A stretch of 64,000 bases of DNA from Undibacterium sp. Jales W-56 (GTDB lineage Bacteria; Pseudomonadota; Gammaproteobacteria; Burkholderiales; Burkholderiaceae_D): NCBI RefSeq assembly GCF_025548535.1, contig NZ_JAJLQW010000001.1:310001-374000 (forward strand), given 5' to 3'. The position numbers and the translations under genes are program-made. This document shows positions 10,079-19,664 of the stretch, piece by piece. Under the pieces are notes generated by a model. It worked only from the letters and a program-made list of their open reading frames with translations, was not told where the DNA came from and did not search any database. Every line of letters begins with the position of its first letter. Position 1 is the stretch's first letter.

Positions 10079-10519
10079 TTACTTGTTGCCGATACGCCGG
10101 TTCAGGCTGGTTTTTAATTTCAGCAATGTTTTTTCCAAAGCGATAAAGTCTTGTTCGCTATAGTCGGTAAAGCGTTTTTCTCCGCTGGCCACAACCTGAG
10201 GGAAAACTTCATCAAATAGCGCTTCTCCTGCGGGACTTAATTTAATAAAAAGCTGACGGCGATCTTCGCCATTGCGGTCGCGCTGGATCAGGCCTTTTTG
10301 TTCGAGACGATCGAGCACGCCGGTCAGCGTACCCTTGGTGATCAGGGTTTTTTCACCGAGCTCTTTGCAGCTCATGCCGGCCGTGTTGCCGAGTGTCGCC
10401 ACGATATCGAATTGGGAATGCGTCAGCCCGAATTGGCGCACATTCAATGCCGAGGCGTGTTCAAACGCCTGCATGCATTCAGCCAGTAATCGTATGCTGC
10501 GCAGATAACGTTTGCCCAT
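10079..10519 (-). CDS. MarR-family transcriptional regulator
   Basis: 146 residues with a MarR winged helix: LTHSQFDIVATLGNTAGMS, then the recognition region LITKGTLTGVLDRLEQKGLI (about 58-78) and the wing with DRRQLFIKLSPAG. It should bind DNA as a dimer at a palindrome and respond to a small ligand or oxidation. It is last in a same-strand run (cytochrome b561, YceI, YceI, MarR), and the palindrome at 12544-12565 at the head of that run is a good candidate for its operator. Confidence 0.9.
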   Translation of the reverse strand: MGKRYLRSIRLLAECMQAFEHASALNVRQFGLTHSQFDIVATLGNTAGMSCKELGEKTLITKGTLTGVLDRLEQKGLIQRDRNGEDRRQLFIKLSPAGEALFDEVFPQVVASGEKRFTDYSEQDFIALEKTLLKLKTSLNRRIGNK

Positions 10520-10596
10520 AAATACCGTCGAGAAGAGTGTTGATTGGCCGAGCGTGGCCCGGCCAATTTACCTGCTGTGTTGCTACCGCGCTGAGA

Positions 10597-11169
10597 TTAG
10601 TCAGCCTTGATCGCTTCAACCTGGATGGACAGTTTGACTTCCGGTGCGAAGCCGTACGCGATACCGTAACTCATGCCGAAGTCAGTGCGTTTGAATTCTG
10701 CCGTTGCATCAGCGCCGCAGACTTCTTTTTTCAGCATTGGATGCTGAATGCATTTGAATTTGTTGATCGTCAAAGTCAAAGGCTTGGTTACGCCCAGCAT
10801 AGTGAACTCACCTTGCACCGACACCGGTGTATCGCCATTGAATTTGATCGATGTGCCTTTGTACGTCGCAGTCGGGAATTGAGCGACGTTGAACAACTCT
10901 TTGGACCTCGCGTGCTCATTCATTTTTTCATGGCCGAAATTGATCGAGGCCGTGTCGATCGTGATGTCCATGGTGCCGGTTTTGGCCGCACGGTCCAGCG
11001 TGATTTTGCCGCTGTTTCTATCGAACTTACCGCGCCATACGGACAGGCCGCCGAAGTGATCCGCCTCGAAACTTGGGTAGGTGTGGCTAGGATCAATCGT
11101 GTAGTTTTGTGCGAATACGGGCGCTGCGCCAAGGAGTAAGGCAACAGCGATAATTTGACGTAATTTCAT
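10597..11169 (-). CDS. YceI-family periplasmic lipid-binding protein
   Basis: 190 residues from the ATG at 11169, chosen because AAGGA lies 8 nt upstream and a clean signal peptide ([20 protein letters not shown]) follows; an upstream in-frame ATG at 11211 has neither. The mature part has the YceI start [18 protein letters not shown] and the end [20 protein letters not shown]. YceI proteins form a lipocalin-like barrel that binds isoprenoid/polyprenyl lipids. The two cysteines around [12 protein letters not shown] may be disulphide-bonded. It is paralogous to the next gene upstream. Confidence 0.9.
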   Translation of the reverse strand: MKLRQIIAVALLLGAAPVFAQNYTIDPSHTYPSFEADHFGGLSVWRGKFDRNSGKITLDRAAKTGTMDITIDTASINFGHEKMNEHARSKELFNVAQFPTATYKGTSIKFNGDTPVSVQGEFTMLGVTKPLTLTINKFKCIQHPMLKKEVCGADATAEFKRTDFGMSYGIAYGFAPEVKLSIQVEAIKAD

Positions 11170-11216
11170 GTGGGGAGTCCTTGTTGGTTTGGAGGTGGAT
11201 AGATGGATCAATGGGT

Positions 11217-11798
11217 TTATTGCGTTACAACGTGAAACTTAATTACTACTTCATCGGCTACCATGCCGGTGTCTTTCCATTCGCCTTCGCCGATATTGAA
11301 GGCCAGGCGTTTAATCGGGAGACTGCCATCAAACACCTGGCCGTTTCCTTCTTTCTTCACGGTCAGCGGGAAGCTCACATCGAGAACGCGTCCCTTGATC
11401 GTGAGTTTGCCGCTGACCTCCAATTTACTGGCGGCGCCTTGCTTCATCGCGGTGGAGACGAAGCTTGCCTTGGGAAATTGTGCGGTGTTGAACCATTCTT
11501 TTTTCAGCACTTCCTGATTGTATTGAGGATCGCCCAGATCGAAGCTGGCGAGATCGATTTCCACGCTGGCTTTGGATGCTTCCGGTTTGGCTGAGTCGTA
11601 GTCGATGTTGGCGCTGAATTTTTTGAACTTGGCATCGACCGGCACGTTCATTTGCTTGAAGATAATCGTGACGGCGCTTTTTGCATTGTCGAGTTTGACC
11701 AGCGCTGCGTAGGCCGGGATGGCGACGGCAGCGACCAGCGCCGCGATGCCTGAGGCGATTGCTGCTTTGCGTCGGGTGATCGATAGTGATGTGAACAT
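11217..11798 (-). CDS. YceI-family periplasmic protein, second copy
   Basis: 193 residues. An N-terminal signal peptide carrying [23 protein letters not shown] is followed by a YceI barrel: [22 protein letters not shown], the [16 protein letters not shown] motif typical of the family, and [24 protein letters not shown] at the end. It has diverged well from its neighbour, so this is an old duplication or a heterologous pair. It lies between cytochrome b561 and the other YceI gene, a common association in proteobacteria that suggests a shared redox/lipid-quinone function. Confidence 0.9.
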   Translation of the reverse strand: MFTSLSITRRKAAIASGIAALVAAVAIPAYAALVKLDNAKSAVTIIFKQMNVPVDAKFKKFSANIDYDSAKPEASKASVEIDLASFDLGDPQYNQEVLKKEWFNTAQFPKASFVSTAMKQGAASKLEVSGKLTIKGRVLDVSFPLTVKKEGNGQVFDGSLPIKRLAFNIGEGEWKDTGMVADEVVIKFHVVTQ

Positions 11799-11838
11799 GA
11801 TGTTCCTTTAAGTGAATAGGCGGGGTGATCGGGTGGAT

Positions 11839-12378
11839 CTATCGGCCAGGCAGCATGCGTTGCAGCAGACCGTCTTTGTCGATGAAATGATGTTTCAGCG
11901 CGGCGACTACGTGCAGAATCACCAGCGCCAAAAGTACATTGGTTAACAGCTCATGCAGTTCTTTTAATACCGGTTTTAATTCGGGGCTGGGTCCGATGAT
12001 GGTGGGCAGTTGCACCAGGCCCAGATACACCACCGGATAACCTGCGGCGGAGGTATAGAAATAGCCTGACAGCGGCACTGCAAACATCAGTAAATACAGT
12101 GCGCCGTGAGTCAGGGCTGCGGCTTTTTTTTGCCACCTGGGCATGCTGTCCGGATACGCAGGGGCTTGACTCAGTAATCGGCTTAGCAGGCGCAAGGCAA
12201 CCAGACCCAGCACTGTCACGCCCAGCCATTTATGCCAGGAATAATATTGCAGCTTGGTCGGGCTGATTTTCATATCCGTCATGATGGTACCCAGGGTAAA
12301 AGCGGCAACAATCAAAAGCGCAATCAGCCAATGAAACACAATGCTCGTGAGGGGATAGCGCTGTGGTGTGGGCATCAT
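11839..12378 (-). CDS. Cytochrome b561 family di-haem membrane protein
   Basis: 179 residues from ATG 12378 (a second ATG follows at 12375), set by AGGAA just upstream; the longer reading to 12498 lacks a signal. Four membrane helices are predicted, with conserved histidines in FHWLIAL, SWHKWLG, LTHGALY and ELHELLTNVLLALVILHVVAALKHH that would ligate two b haems. The family transfers electrons across the inner membrane from quinol. It heads the b561-YceI-YceI-MarR run behind a palindromic operator. Confidence 0.9.
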   Translation of the reverse strand: MMPTPQRYPLTSIVFHWLIALLIVAAFTLGTIMTDMKISPTKLQYYSWHKWLGVTVLGLVALRLLSRLLSQAPAYPDSMPRWQKKAAALTHGALYLLMFAVPLSGYFYTSAAGYPVVYLGLVQLPTIIGPSPELKPVLKELHELLTNVLLALVILHVVAALKHHFIDKDGLLQRMLPGR

Positions 12379-12543
12379 AATTCCTGTCAAATAAGTTATT
12401 GCTGGACTTGCGAAAAGCCGCTCAGGCAGCGGCATCTGCTTGCCGTGCGGTTTGTTACGGTCTTTGCCGGTGCGTCTTGCCGGAACAATCTTGCGCAAGT
12501 CCCGATTAAGAAATTAATTAAATTAAATGCTGATTTCAAATTA

Positions 12544-12571
12544 ATTAGTTCGTATTAGAACTAATATAGCA
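12544..12571 (-). promoter_or_regulatory. Extended -10 promoter overlapped by MarR-type operator
   Basis: A perfect 8-bp inverted repeat ATTAGTTC-N6-GAACTAAT spans 12544-12565. Read on the minus strand, an extended -10 (TGC then TATATT, 12571 to 12563) sits directly on its edge, so the predicted start near 12556 lies inside the palindrome, the classic position for repression. The first downstream gene is cytochrome b561 (start 12378); the co-directional marR gene is the obvious candidate regulator. Confidence 0.6.
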
Positions 12572-12789
12572 AAAAAAGTTCAAGTTTGCAGAGACCGTCC
12601 AAAACAAGGTTTTAGCATAGTGTGCTTACTTGAACTTTTCCAGAGAAATTTTTCGTCTTCCCTGTAGACGCGATCGAGACGTGATCGTGCGAAAAAATCT
12701 TACGAATCAGCGTGATGCCCCATGCCAGACGCTAAACGCAAGCCCCTTGTCTGCCCGCCCAAGGCTGAAATCCGGTGGCGCACTGAGCA

Positions 12790-12825
12790 AGGCGCCGGAT
12801 CCCTGCCTTCGCCGGGACGACGAAT
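12790..12825. repeat. REP-like intergenic palindrome
   Basis: The stretch around 12800-12817 (TCCC-t-GC-CTTC-GC-c-GGGA) with its flanks resembles the very widespread intergenic palindromes that read CGGATCCCCGCC...GCGGGGATGACG in many proteobacteria. A single copy is visible in this window. Confidence 0.5.
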
Positions 12826-12877
12826 AAGTAGGCGCTCTTTAATTTCAGGGAATTCCTGCAGGGTGGTCCGATTTTCC

Positions 12878-14476
<1,599 letters not shown>

Positions 14477-14544
14477 TTACCATTAGCCGGTCTCGCTTAC
14501 ACCTGTTCTGGGGCCAGACTGAAAATGGGTTTGGCAGGTGACGA

Positions 14545-14553
14545 TGTTATAAT
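14545..14553 (+). promoter_or_regulatory. Extended -10 promoter of the GST gene
   Basis: TG-T-TATAAT at 14545-14553, a consensus extended -10 with no good -35. Transcription from about 14560 gives a leader of only about 20 nt before the ATG at 14581. Confidence 0.6.
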
Positions 14554-14580
14554 CCGGACGAATAAATTCACAAAGTGCCT

Positions 14581-15189
14581 ATGAAACTGATCGGTTCCCT
14601 CGCAAGTCCTTATGTAAGAAAAGTCCGTGTAGTTATGGCGGAAAAGAAGCTTGATTACAGTTTAGTGTTAGAAGATGTCTGGGTGCCAGATACGACTATC
14701 CAGCAATCGAATCCTTTGGGCAAAGTGCCTTGCCTGCTGATGGAAGATGGCGGCGCCATGTTCGATTCTCGTGTGATTGTCGAGTATCTGGATACCCTGA
14801 CTCCAGTCGGTAAGTTGATTCCGGTCAATGGCCGCGAACGTGCCGAAGTCAAATGCTGGGAAGCCCTGGCGGATGGCGTTGCCGATGCGGCGATCCTGAT
14901 TCGCCTGGAGAAAAATCAGCGTCCTGAAGCGCTGCAAAGTGCGGCCTGGATTGCGCGTCAGATGAGCAAAGTCACCGAGGGCTTGAAAACCATGTCCAGT
15001 GGCCTGGGTGAGTCGGCTTTTTGCTCAGGCACCCATTTGACGCTGGCCGATGTCAGTGTCGCCTGTACCCTGGATTGGCTGTCTTTCCGCTTCCCGGAAA
15101 TTGACTGGCGTGGCGATTATCCTAATTTAGCCAAGCTGCTCGATAAGTTGTCCGAGCGCCCGTCGTTTAAAGATAGCGTGCCTCAATAG
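14581..15189 (+). CDS. Glutathione S-transferase family protein (YibF-like)
   Basis: 202 residues. The thioredoxin-like N-domain starts MKLIGSLASPYVRKVRVVMAEKK, with the GKVPCLLMEDG cis-proline segment and DSRVIVEYLD glutathione-contact motif, followed by an all-helical C-domain with LTLADVSVACTLDWLSFR. The ATG at 14581 is preferred because the family starts at MKL; a GTG at 14575 is an in-frame alternative. It probably conjugates or transfers glutathione on an unknown substrate. It is convergent with bfr across a shared terminator. Confidence 0.9.
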   Translation: MKLIGSLASPYVRKVRVVMAEKKLDYSLVLEDVWVPDTTIQQSNPLGKVPCLLMEDGGAMFDSRVIVEYLDTLTPVGKLIPVNGRERAEVKCWEALADGVADAAILIRLEKNQRPEALQSAAWIARQMSKVTEGLKTMSSGLGESAFCSGTHLTLADVSVACTLDWLSFRFPEIDWRGDYPNLAKLLDKLSERPSFKDSVPQ

Positions 15190-15216
15190 CCACGATGGGC
15201 TGTAGTCGCTAAACGC

Positions 15217-15255
15217 AAAAAGGGATGAAAGCCGCAAGCTCTCATCCCTTTTTTA
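15217..15255. terminator. Bidirectional terminator between GST gene and bfr
   Basis: A-rich stem AAAAAGGGATGA pairs with TCATCCCTTTTT across a 13-nt loop, giving a T tract in both directions between the two convergent genes. Confidence 0.85.
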
Positions 15256-15274
15256 TTTAGTATCTGTGTCGCGT

Positions 15275-15751
15275 TTATTCGTTGTCCAGCATTTGCGCTT
15301 GCAGGTAGTTTTGCAAACCGATTTTTTCTATCAGCTCCAGCTGGGTTTCCAGCCAGTCGATGTGTTCTTCGGTGTCGTCGAGTATCGATTGAAATAAATC
15401 GCGTGACACATAGTCGCCAGCAGCTTCACAGCTTGCGATACCTTCCTTGACGGTTTTTTGCGCCGCATTTTCGAGTTTCAAATCGCAATGCAGCATCTCC
15501 GGCGCGTCTTCGCCGATCATCAGTTTGTGCAGTGCTTGCAGGTTAGGCAGGCCGCCCAGCATCAGGATGCGGTCGATTAATTTGTCGGCGTGCTTCATTT
15601 CGCCGATGGATTCCTGATATTCCTTCTTGGCGATTTTTTCAAAGCCCCAGTGCTTGTACATGCGCGCATGCAGGAAGTATTGATTGATCGCACTAAGCTC
15701 ATTGGTGAGCTGCGCATTGAGTAACTTGATTACTTTTGCGTCACCTTTCAT
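15275..15751 (-). CDS. bfr: Bacterioferritin
   Basis: 158 residues, exact family length, beginning [12 protein letters not shown]. It forms a 24-subunit cage that stores iron. Ferroxidase ligands E18, E51, H54, E94 and H130 and the haem ligand M52 are all present by position. The residue at 127, Glu in E. coli, is Thr here (DDTEEH), with Glu at 128 and 129. It sits next to the tonB/bfd cluster; Bfd supplies electrons for iron release from bacterioferritin, so the two are functionally linked. Confidence 0.96.
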   Translation of the reverse strand: MKGDAKVIKLLNAQLTNELSAINQYFLHARMYKHWGFEKIAKKEYQESIGEMKHADKLIDRILMLGGLPNLQALHKLMIGEDAPEMLHCDLKLENAAQKTVKEGIASCEAAGDYVSRDLFQSILDDTEEHIDWLETQLELIEKIGLQNYLQAQMLDNE

Positions 15752-15892
15752 GGAAACCTCGGATATGTTGGGAAATGAATCCTTAGTATAGATGTGCTGG
15801 GATCAGAATGGAAATGAAAAGCGAAAGCAATCGCCTGAGCGCCGCCTAATCAGGTGCTTCAGCCACTCAGAAGATAGGAAGGCAGCGTGGAA

Positions 15893-16555
15893 TTAGCTGT
15901 TTAGCGAAAAACTGATAGTGGCTGTCGCCAGCATCATCAAAGGTTTGCCATCTTCAATGTGCGGTTTAAAAAGGGCGCGCAAGATGGCAATCCGGGCGGC
16001 CTCATCAAGCCGATTGGAGCCAGATGATTGTTGGATTTCTACTTTTTCGGCCCGGCCTTTTTCGTTGACCAGCACACGCAAGGTAACTTTGCCTTCTTCA
16101 CCCATGCGTCTGGACAGTGGCGGATAGTCGGCCTGTGGTGCCTGAATATATTCGATACCCGTAATCAGTTTGGGTGCGTTGACCTTGCCGACTGGCGTTG
16201 CCGGCGCAGCATTGTCAGCGGGCGCCGCTAACTGTTGTGGCTCAGCAGGCGTGCTGGCGGTTTGTACGTTGGCGGTATTGACGGTCGCTACGGCAAGCTC
16301 TGGCATCGGTACCAGCACGGTAGGTGCATTGTTAAGCGCAGGTAGGGCGACGCTTGGTTTGGCAGCAGGTGGCGGCTGGGAAATCGGCACCATGCTGACC
16401 ATGATTTCTTTAGGAAGAACTTGTACGGCCTTTACCAGCAAACCATTTTTCAGCGCATACAGCAAGACCACATGCGCCAGCACGATGGCCAGGATAGGCA
16501 GTAAGCGGGTTGCAGGGCGAGGCGAAAACGTCGGGTAATCGGGGTTGAACATCAT
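15893..16555 (-). CDS. tonB: TonB-family energy transducer
   Basis: 220 residues from the ATG at 16555, seven nt after the bfd stop. A short cytosolic N-terminus is followed by a membrane helix (LLPILAIVLAHVVLLYALKNG), a Pro/Ala/Val-rich periplasmic spacer and a C-terminal TonB domain (DYPPLSRRMGEEGKVTLRVLVNEKG, then LDEAARIAILRALFKPH). TonB couples the proton gradient via ExbBD to outer-membrane receptors. exbB/exbD are not in the window. It is last in hemP-unknown-bfd-tonB and so is likely Fur-regulated. Confidence 0.9.
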   Translation of the reverse strand: MMFNPDYPTFSPRPATRLLPILAIVLAHVVLLYALKNGLLVKAVQVLPKEIMVSMVPISQPPPAAKPSVALPALNNAPTVLVPMPELAVATVNTANVQTASTPAEPQQLAAPADNAAPATPVGKVNAPKLITGIEYIQAPQADYPPLSRRMGEEGKVTLRVLVNEKGRAEKVEIQQSSGSNRLDEAARIAILRALFKPHIEDGKPLMMLATATISFSLNS

Positions 16556-16562
16556 GGCTCGC

Positions 16563-16832
16563 TTATGCCGCCAGTGCATCGTCTTGGAAGGCTGGCGTAA
16601 TAGGCGGGCGCTGAAAAATAATCGGGGTGACAGAGGCCATTGCATTGGCGTGATGAGGAATCTGGTTAGTGGTCTGGCATTCGCGCAAAATGCGGCGTGC
16701 GCAGCCAGCGCATTTGCCGCAGCAAGTGCCGACCTCAAGATGCGTGCGCAAATCTGCCATCGTGTTCAGACCCGATGCGACTGCATGACGCAGTTTTTTC
16801 TCTGAGACATTGTTGCAAACACAGACAATCAT
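16563..16832 (-). CDS. bfd: Bacterioferritin-associated ferredoxin (Bfd-like)
   Basis: 89 residues. It begins MIVCVCNNVSEKKL and has the four cysteines of the Bfd [2Fe-2S] site as CVC and CCGKC(AGC) around residues 4, 6 and 38-41. A low-complexity tail of about 30 residues is longer than in E. coli Bfd (64 residues). Bfd passes electrons to the bacterioferritin haem so that iron can be released, which fits bfr lying about 0.8 kb away on the same strand. Confidence 0.93.
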   Translation of the reverse strand: MIVCVCNNVSEKKLRHAVASGLNTMADLRTHLEVGTCCGKCAGCARRILRECQTTNQIPHHANAMASVTPIIFQRPPITPAFQDDALAA

Positions 16833-16849
16833 ATTATTCCTCTAAATCA

Positions 16850-17167
16850 TTAACGGCTACCGGCGACCAAGCGTTCAAACATACTCAAGCGCCCTTGTCT
16901 GGATAAGCTGTGCTCCACCAGCATCGCCCATTGCTCCGACAATTGCTGACATGTCGCTTTGAGCACGGGTCCCAGTTCAGGCAACTCTGCCAAAATCTTC
17001 AGATGTCGCTCAATCACCGAAGCGAGTTTTAAACAAGCGCCATGATCTTTATTCTGGCCTGTGCTGACGGTGTAATGGGACATCAGATGCAAGACCGCTG
17101 AAACAAGTAACTCTGGTTGATCCGCTTTGGCTGGCGTCTCAAAAAAATCCGGATTCGTGCTGAGCAT
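16850..17167 (-). CDS. Conserved small protein of the hemP-bfd cluster, function unknown
   Basis: 105 residues from the ATG at 17167, with AGGAG 6 nt upstream. No signal peptide or membrane segment; mostly helical by composition (AVLHLMSHY, LASVIERHLKIL, LGPVLKATCQQLSEQW). I do not recognise a family. Its place between hemP and bfd, same strand and short gaps, makes it a candidate iron- or haem-linked cytosolic protein. It contains His and Cys residues (HGACLKL, KATCQQ) that could bind metal or haem, but no defined motif is visible. Confidence 0.7.
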   Translation of the reverse strand: MLSTNPDFFETPAKADQPELLVSAVLHLMSHYTVSTGQNKDHGACLKLASVIERHLKILAELPELGPVLKATCQQLSEQWAMLVEHSLSRQGRLSMFERLVAGSR

Positions 17168-17279
17168 CAAACTCTCCTGATCGGGTGTCGGGCTCGCTTC
17201 GCATGCATTCCGCTTTGCTGGCTACATTGTTGAATCAAATACAAAGACTAACTATCCTCAAACCTTGCGAGGTGGCGAC

Positions 17280-17507
17280 TTACGCAGTGAGGATCAATTT
17301 GTTCAGTTGCGTAACGCGCAAGCGATAAATTTTTCCTTCGTGATCGATCTCTACTTCGCGCATTTCGCGCATCAGTTCCCGGCTTTTCAAGCGCGGTATC
17401 TGTTTGCCGTCGAGAGCAGTTCTGGCCGCGACATTGATGGAAGTCAGCGCCGCGTCGCTGACTGCAGTTTTTTCTTTGCTAGAAAATTCAGAGATGAAAT
17501 TCGCCAT
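17280..17507 (-). CDS. hemP: Hemin uptake protein HemP
   Basis: 75 residues, longer than the usual 45-65. The C-terminus has the HemP signature IDHEGKIYRLRVTQLNKLILT. HemP proteins are small, iron-regulated, and associated with haem uptake; in Burkholderia the HemP/HmuP type acts as a regulator needed for receptor expression. AGAGG precedes the ATG. A Fur box lies 19 bp upstream of the start, and three iron genes follow on the same strand. Confidence 0.88.
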   Translation of the reverse strand: MANFISEFSSKEKTAVSDAALTSINVAARTALDGKQIPRLKSRELMREMREVEIDHEGKIYRLRVTQLNKLILTA

Positions 17508-17525
17508 ATCTACCTCTTAAATATT

Positions 17526-17544
17526 AATGAGAACAATTCTTATT
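17526..17544 (-). promoter_or_regulatory. Fur box upstream of hemP
   Basis: AATGAGAACAATTCTTATT, a 19-bp near-palindrome (AATGAGAA / TTCTTATT, one mismatch) matching the Fur consensus seen at betaproteobacterial iron genes. It lies just upstream of the hemP start (17507), in position to block transcription of hemP-unknown-bfd-tonB when iron is plentiful. The rest of the 312-bp gap to 17819 holds no recognised gene. Confidence 0.75.
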
Positions 17545-17819
17545 TAGATTATTGGGCAAAATCTTCAGCTTTGCAAGCTTTTTTTGCGATGAGTTTTGAC
17601 AATGCCAATACGATCAGGCGGGCATCCGGCAATTAAGCTGTTTTTGAAATAGTTTTCAGCCCAAGTGAGCGCACCGGTCATCATTGGATTTGTCGTTCTA
17701 TGCTGTTGTTTTGACACTTTGTCGGAAAACGATGTTGAGAATTTTTATCGCGCAGTATGCTTTCTGCATGGCCTGATGCAGAAGATTCAGGCGACATCAA
17801 TCCATTAACGGAGAATCTT

Positions 17820-18473
17820 ATGCGTCGTCAATTGCTGCGTATCACAGCATTTAGCCTGGGCCTGTTATCCACACCGCTGGCATGCTGGGCGGGATCAGGC
17901 GATGCATCATCAACTGGCTCGATCAACATCAGTATTAATAAAGAACTGTTATCAAAGAATGTCCAGATTGAAAACCGTAAAAGCGATCTCACGTATGCCT
18001 TGGTACGCACTGCAGCTGGTGCTGATTCTATTTTTTATTGCGCTGCATCCGAGATCCGCAGTGTGGATAAGCTGAAGTCGGGGCGCAATGCCGATTTTTT
18101 ATGGTTTAAACAAAATGGTAAAACCTATCTGGTTCAGGATGCGGCGCTGTTAGCCAAGGCGAATGAAGCGCTTAAGGAGTTGGATCAAACCAGTCGCCAG
18201 ATGAGTCAATTAGGACTGGAAATGGGGGCAGACGGCGTCAGCATGGGCGCATTAGGGATCAAGATGGCCGCCACCGTATTCCAGAGCGAGACTGCCAAAA
18301 AAATGGATGCGCTCGGTAAAAAGATGGATGAAATGGGTAAGCAAATGGACCAGCGCGGCAAGAGGATGGACGCTTTGGGCAAGCAGCAAGAGAATGTGGC
18401 AGGCGCCGCAGAACCAGCCATCCGCGGCATCTTGCAGGAAGCGGTTAGCACCGGCAAAGCCACTGCATTGTAA
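17820..18473 (+). CDS. Periplasmic protein with C-terminal heptad repeats, function unknown
   Basis: 217 residues from the ATG at 17820, with GGAG about 7 nt upstream. A signal peptide (about 1-24, ending CWAGSG) is followed by a small domain with SIFYCAASEIRSVDKLKSG and FLWFKQNGKTYLVQD. The C-terminal half is charged and Met/Gly-rich, with four adjoining 7-residue repeats of the form MDxxGKx (MDALGKK, MDEMGKQ, MDQRGKR, MDALGKQ), which should form a helix or coiled coil. Similar repeats occur in proteins attached to M56/BlaR-type peptidases, but no peptidase domain is here. The function is not recognised. Confidence 0.75.
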   Translation: MRRQLLRITAFSLGLLSTPLACWAGSGDASSTGSINISINKELLSKNVQIENRKSDLTYALVRTAAGADSIFYCAASEIRSVDKLKSGRNADFLWFKQNGKTYLVQDAALLAKANEALKELDQTSRQMSQLGLEMGADGVSMGALGIKMAATVFQSETAKKMDALGKKMDEMGKQMDQRGKRMDALGKQQENVAGAAEPAIRGILQEAVSTGKATAL

Positions 18474-18493
18474 TTAATGCCGGTAGTCGCGAG

Positions 18494-18527
18494 ATCGCGG
18501 ACTATGAAGACAGTCCGCGATTTTTAT
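18494..18527. terminator. Terminator between the heptad-repeat gene and psd
   Basis: A 10-bp perfect stem ATCGCGGACT / AGTCCGCGAT with an 8-nt loop, then TTTTATTT on the plus strand. The psd stop codon lies in the tail. Confidence 0.85.
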
Positions 18528-19396
18528 TTAAAGGCCCTGGGCGTGTTGCCCATCATCTCGCCCATGCGGACCGGGCCCGCAGGTTGCCATGCCGGGTTGA
18601 AGTCCGCCGTGTTTTCCGGGAATAGCAGAACTACGGTGGAGCCTAATAAGAAACGGCCCATTTCCTCGCCCTTTTTGAGGACGATGTTTTGATCTGTATA
18701 GCGCCATTCGCGGACTTGTCTGGTGCGAGGCGGATTCACGATGCCGTGCCATACCGTCGCCATGCTGCCGACTATCGTCGCACCCACCAGCGTCAGTACA
18801 AATGGACCGTGCGCCGATTCAAAGACGCATACGACGCGCTCGTTACGGGCAAATAAACCGGGGACGCCGCGAGCCGTGACGGGGTTGACTGAGAACAGAT
18901 CGCCGGGAATATACATCATTCTGGTCAGGCGGCCATCGCAAGGCATGTGAATCCGGTGGTAATCGCGCGGACTCAGATAGATCGTGGCAAAGCTGCCTTT
19001 ATTAAAATGTGCTGCCAACTCTTTATCACCGCCGACTAGCGCCGTGGCTGAGTAATCATGTCCCTTGGCTTGAAAAATCTGTCCCTGCGCAATTGGCCCG
19101 AACTGGCTAATCGCCCCGTCCACCGGACATACCAGATCGGCATTTGCCAATGGGCGTGCATCCGCGCGCAGAGCGCGGGTGAAAAATTCATTGAAGCTGG
19201 CATAGCTGGCGATATCGGGATTGGCGGCTTCGTTCATATCGACTTGATATTTGCCGACAAACCAGCGTATCAGTTTGGTCGTCAGATCGCCGGCTTTGGC
19301 ATCCGCAATCAGGCTGCCGAATTCAGTCAGCGCTTTTTTCGGCATTAAATATTGAGGCAATACGGCGAGGCGATCGGACACGATAAATGATTCCAT
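18524..19396 (-). CDS. psd: Phosphatidylserine decarboxylase proenzyme
   Basis: 290 residues from the ATG at 19396, which matches the usual start MESFIVSDRLAVLPQYLMPK; an upstream in-frame ATG at 19498 would add 34 atypical residues. The LGST self-cleavage site (residues 251-254) generates the pyruvoyl group at Ser253. Asp in PVDGAISQFG and His in DYHRIHMP complete the maturation triad. It converts phosphatidylserine to phosphatidylethanolamine at the inner membrane. On the minus strand TATAAT lies at 19417-19412, giving an almost leaderless transcript if used, so the start is not fully settled. Confidence 0.93.
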   Translation of the reverse strand: MESFIVSDRLAVLPQYLMPKKALTEFGSLIADAKAGDLTTKLIRWFVGKYQVDMNEAANPDIASYASFNEFFTRALRADARPLANADLVCPVDGAISQFGPIAQGQIFQAKGHDYSATALVGGDKELAAHFNKGSFATIYLSPRDYHRIHMPCDGRLTRMMYIPGDLFSVNPVTARGVPGLFARNERVVCVFESAHGPFVLTLVGATIVGSMATVWHGIVNPPRTRQVREWRYTDQNIVLKKGEEMGRFLLGSTVVLLFPENTADFNPAWQPAGPVRMGEMMGNTPRAFK

Positions 19397-19554
19397 TAAA
19401 TAAGTGGGAGGATTATAGCGGTGACTGAGCAGAATGTGAGAGGAAAGCGATGTACTCTTCACAATCAATGTCATGCCTTTGTATTGGATATGCTGCATGA
19501 TGCGGCTAGTCAGAAGCGCATTGCCCTGATGGATATGTTTTGGCTAATTAGTTT

Positions 19555-19627
19555 TTAGCTAAAATCTATTGGATATTTAAAATTCATAGTGATATGCTTC
19601 GTTCCAATGTGGCTAAGTTAGTACTAT
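19555..19627 (+). promoter_or_regulatory. Putative OxyR-responsive promoter of ahpC
   Basis: TTAGCTAAAATCTAT at 19555-19569 fits the OxyR half-motif ATAGntnnnanCTAT at all but its first base; a weaker ATAG-containing half follows at 19586-19600. Downstream are TTCGTT (19598-19603) and, after 18 bp, TACTAT (19622-19627) as possible -35/-10. The site sits upstream of the -35, as for activated peroxide genes. Confidence 0.4.
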
Positions 19628-19664
19628 TTTGGCCACTCTTTACACCATCATCCAGGAGAAATTA

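Noticed and set aside
9958-10146. Plus-strand frame with a hydrophobic start before marR
   Set aside because: It overlaps the end of marR antisense and lacks a ribosome-binding site.
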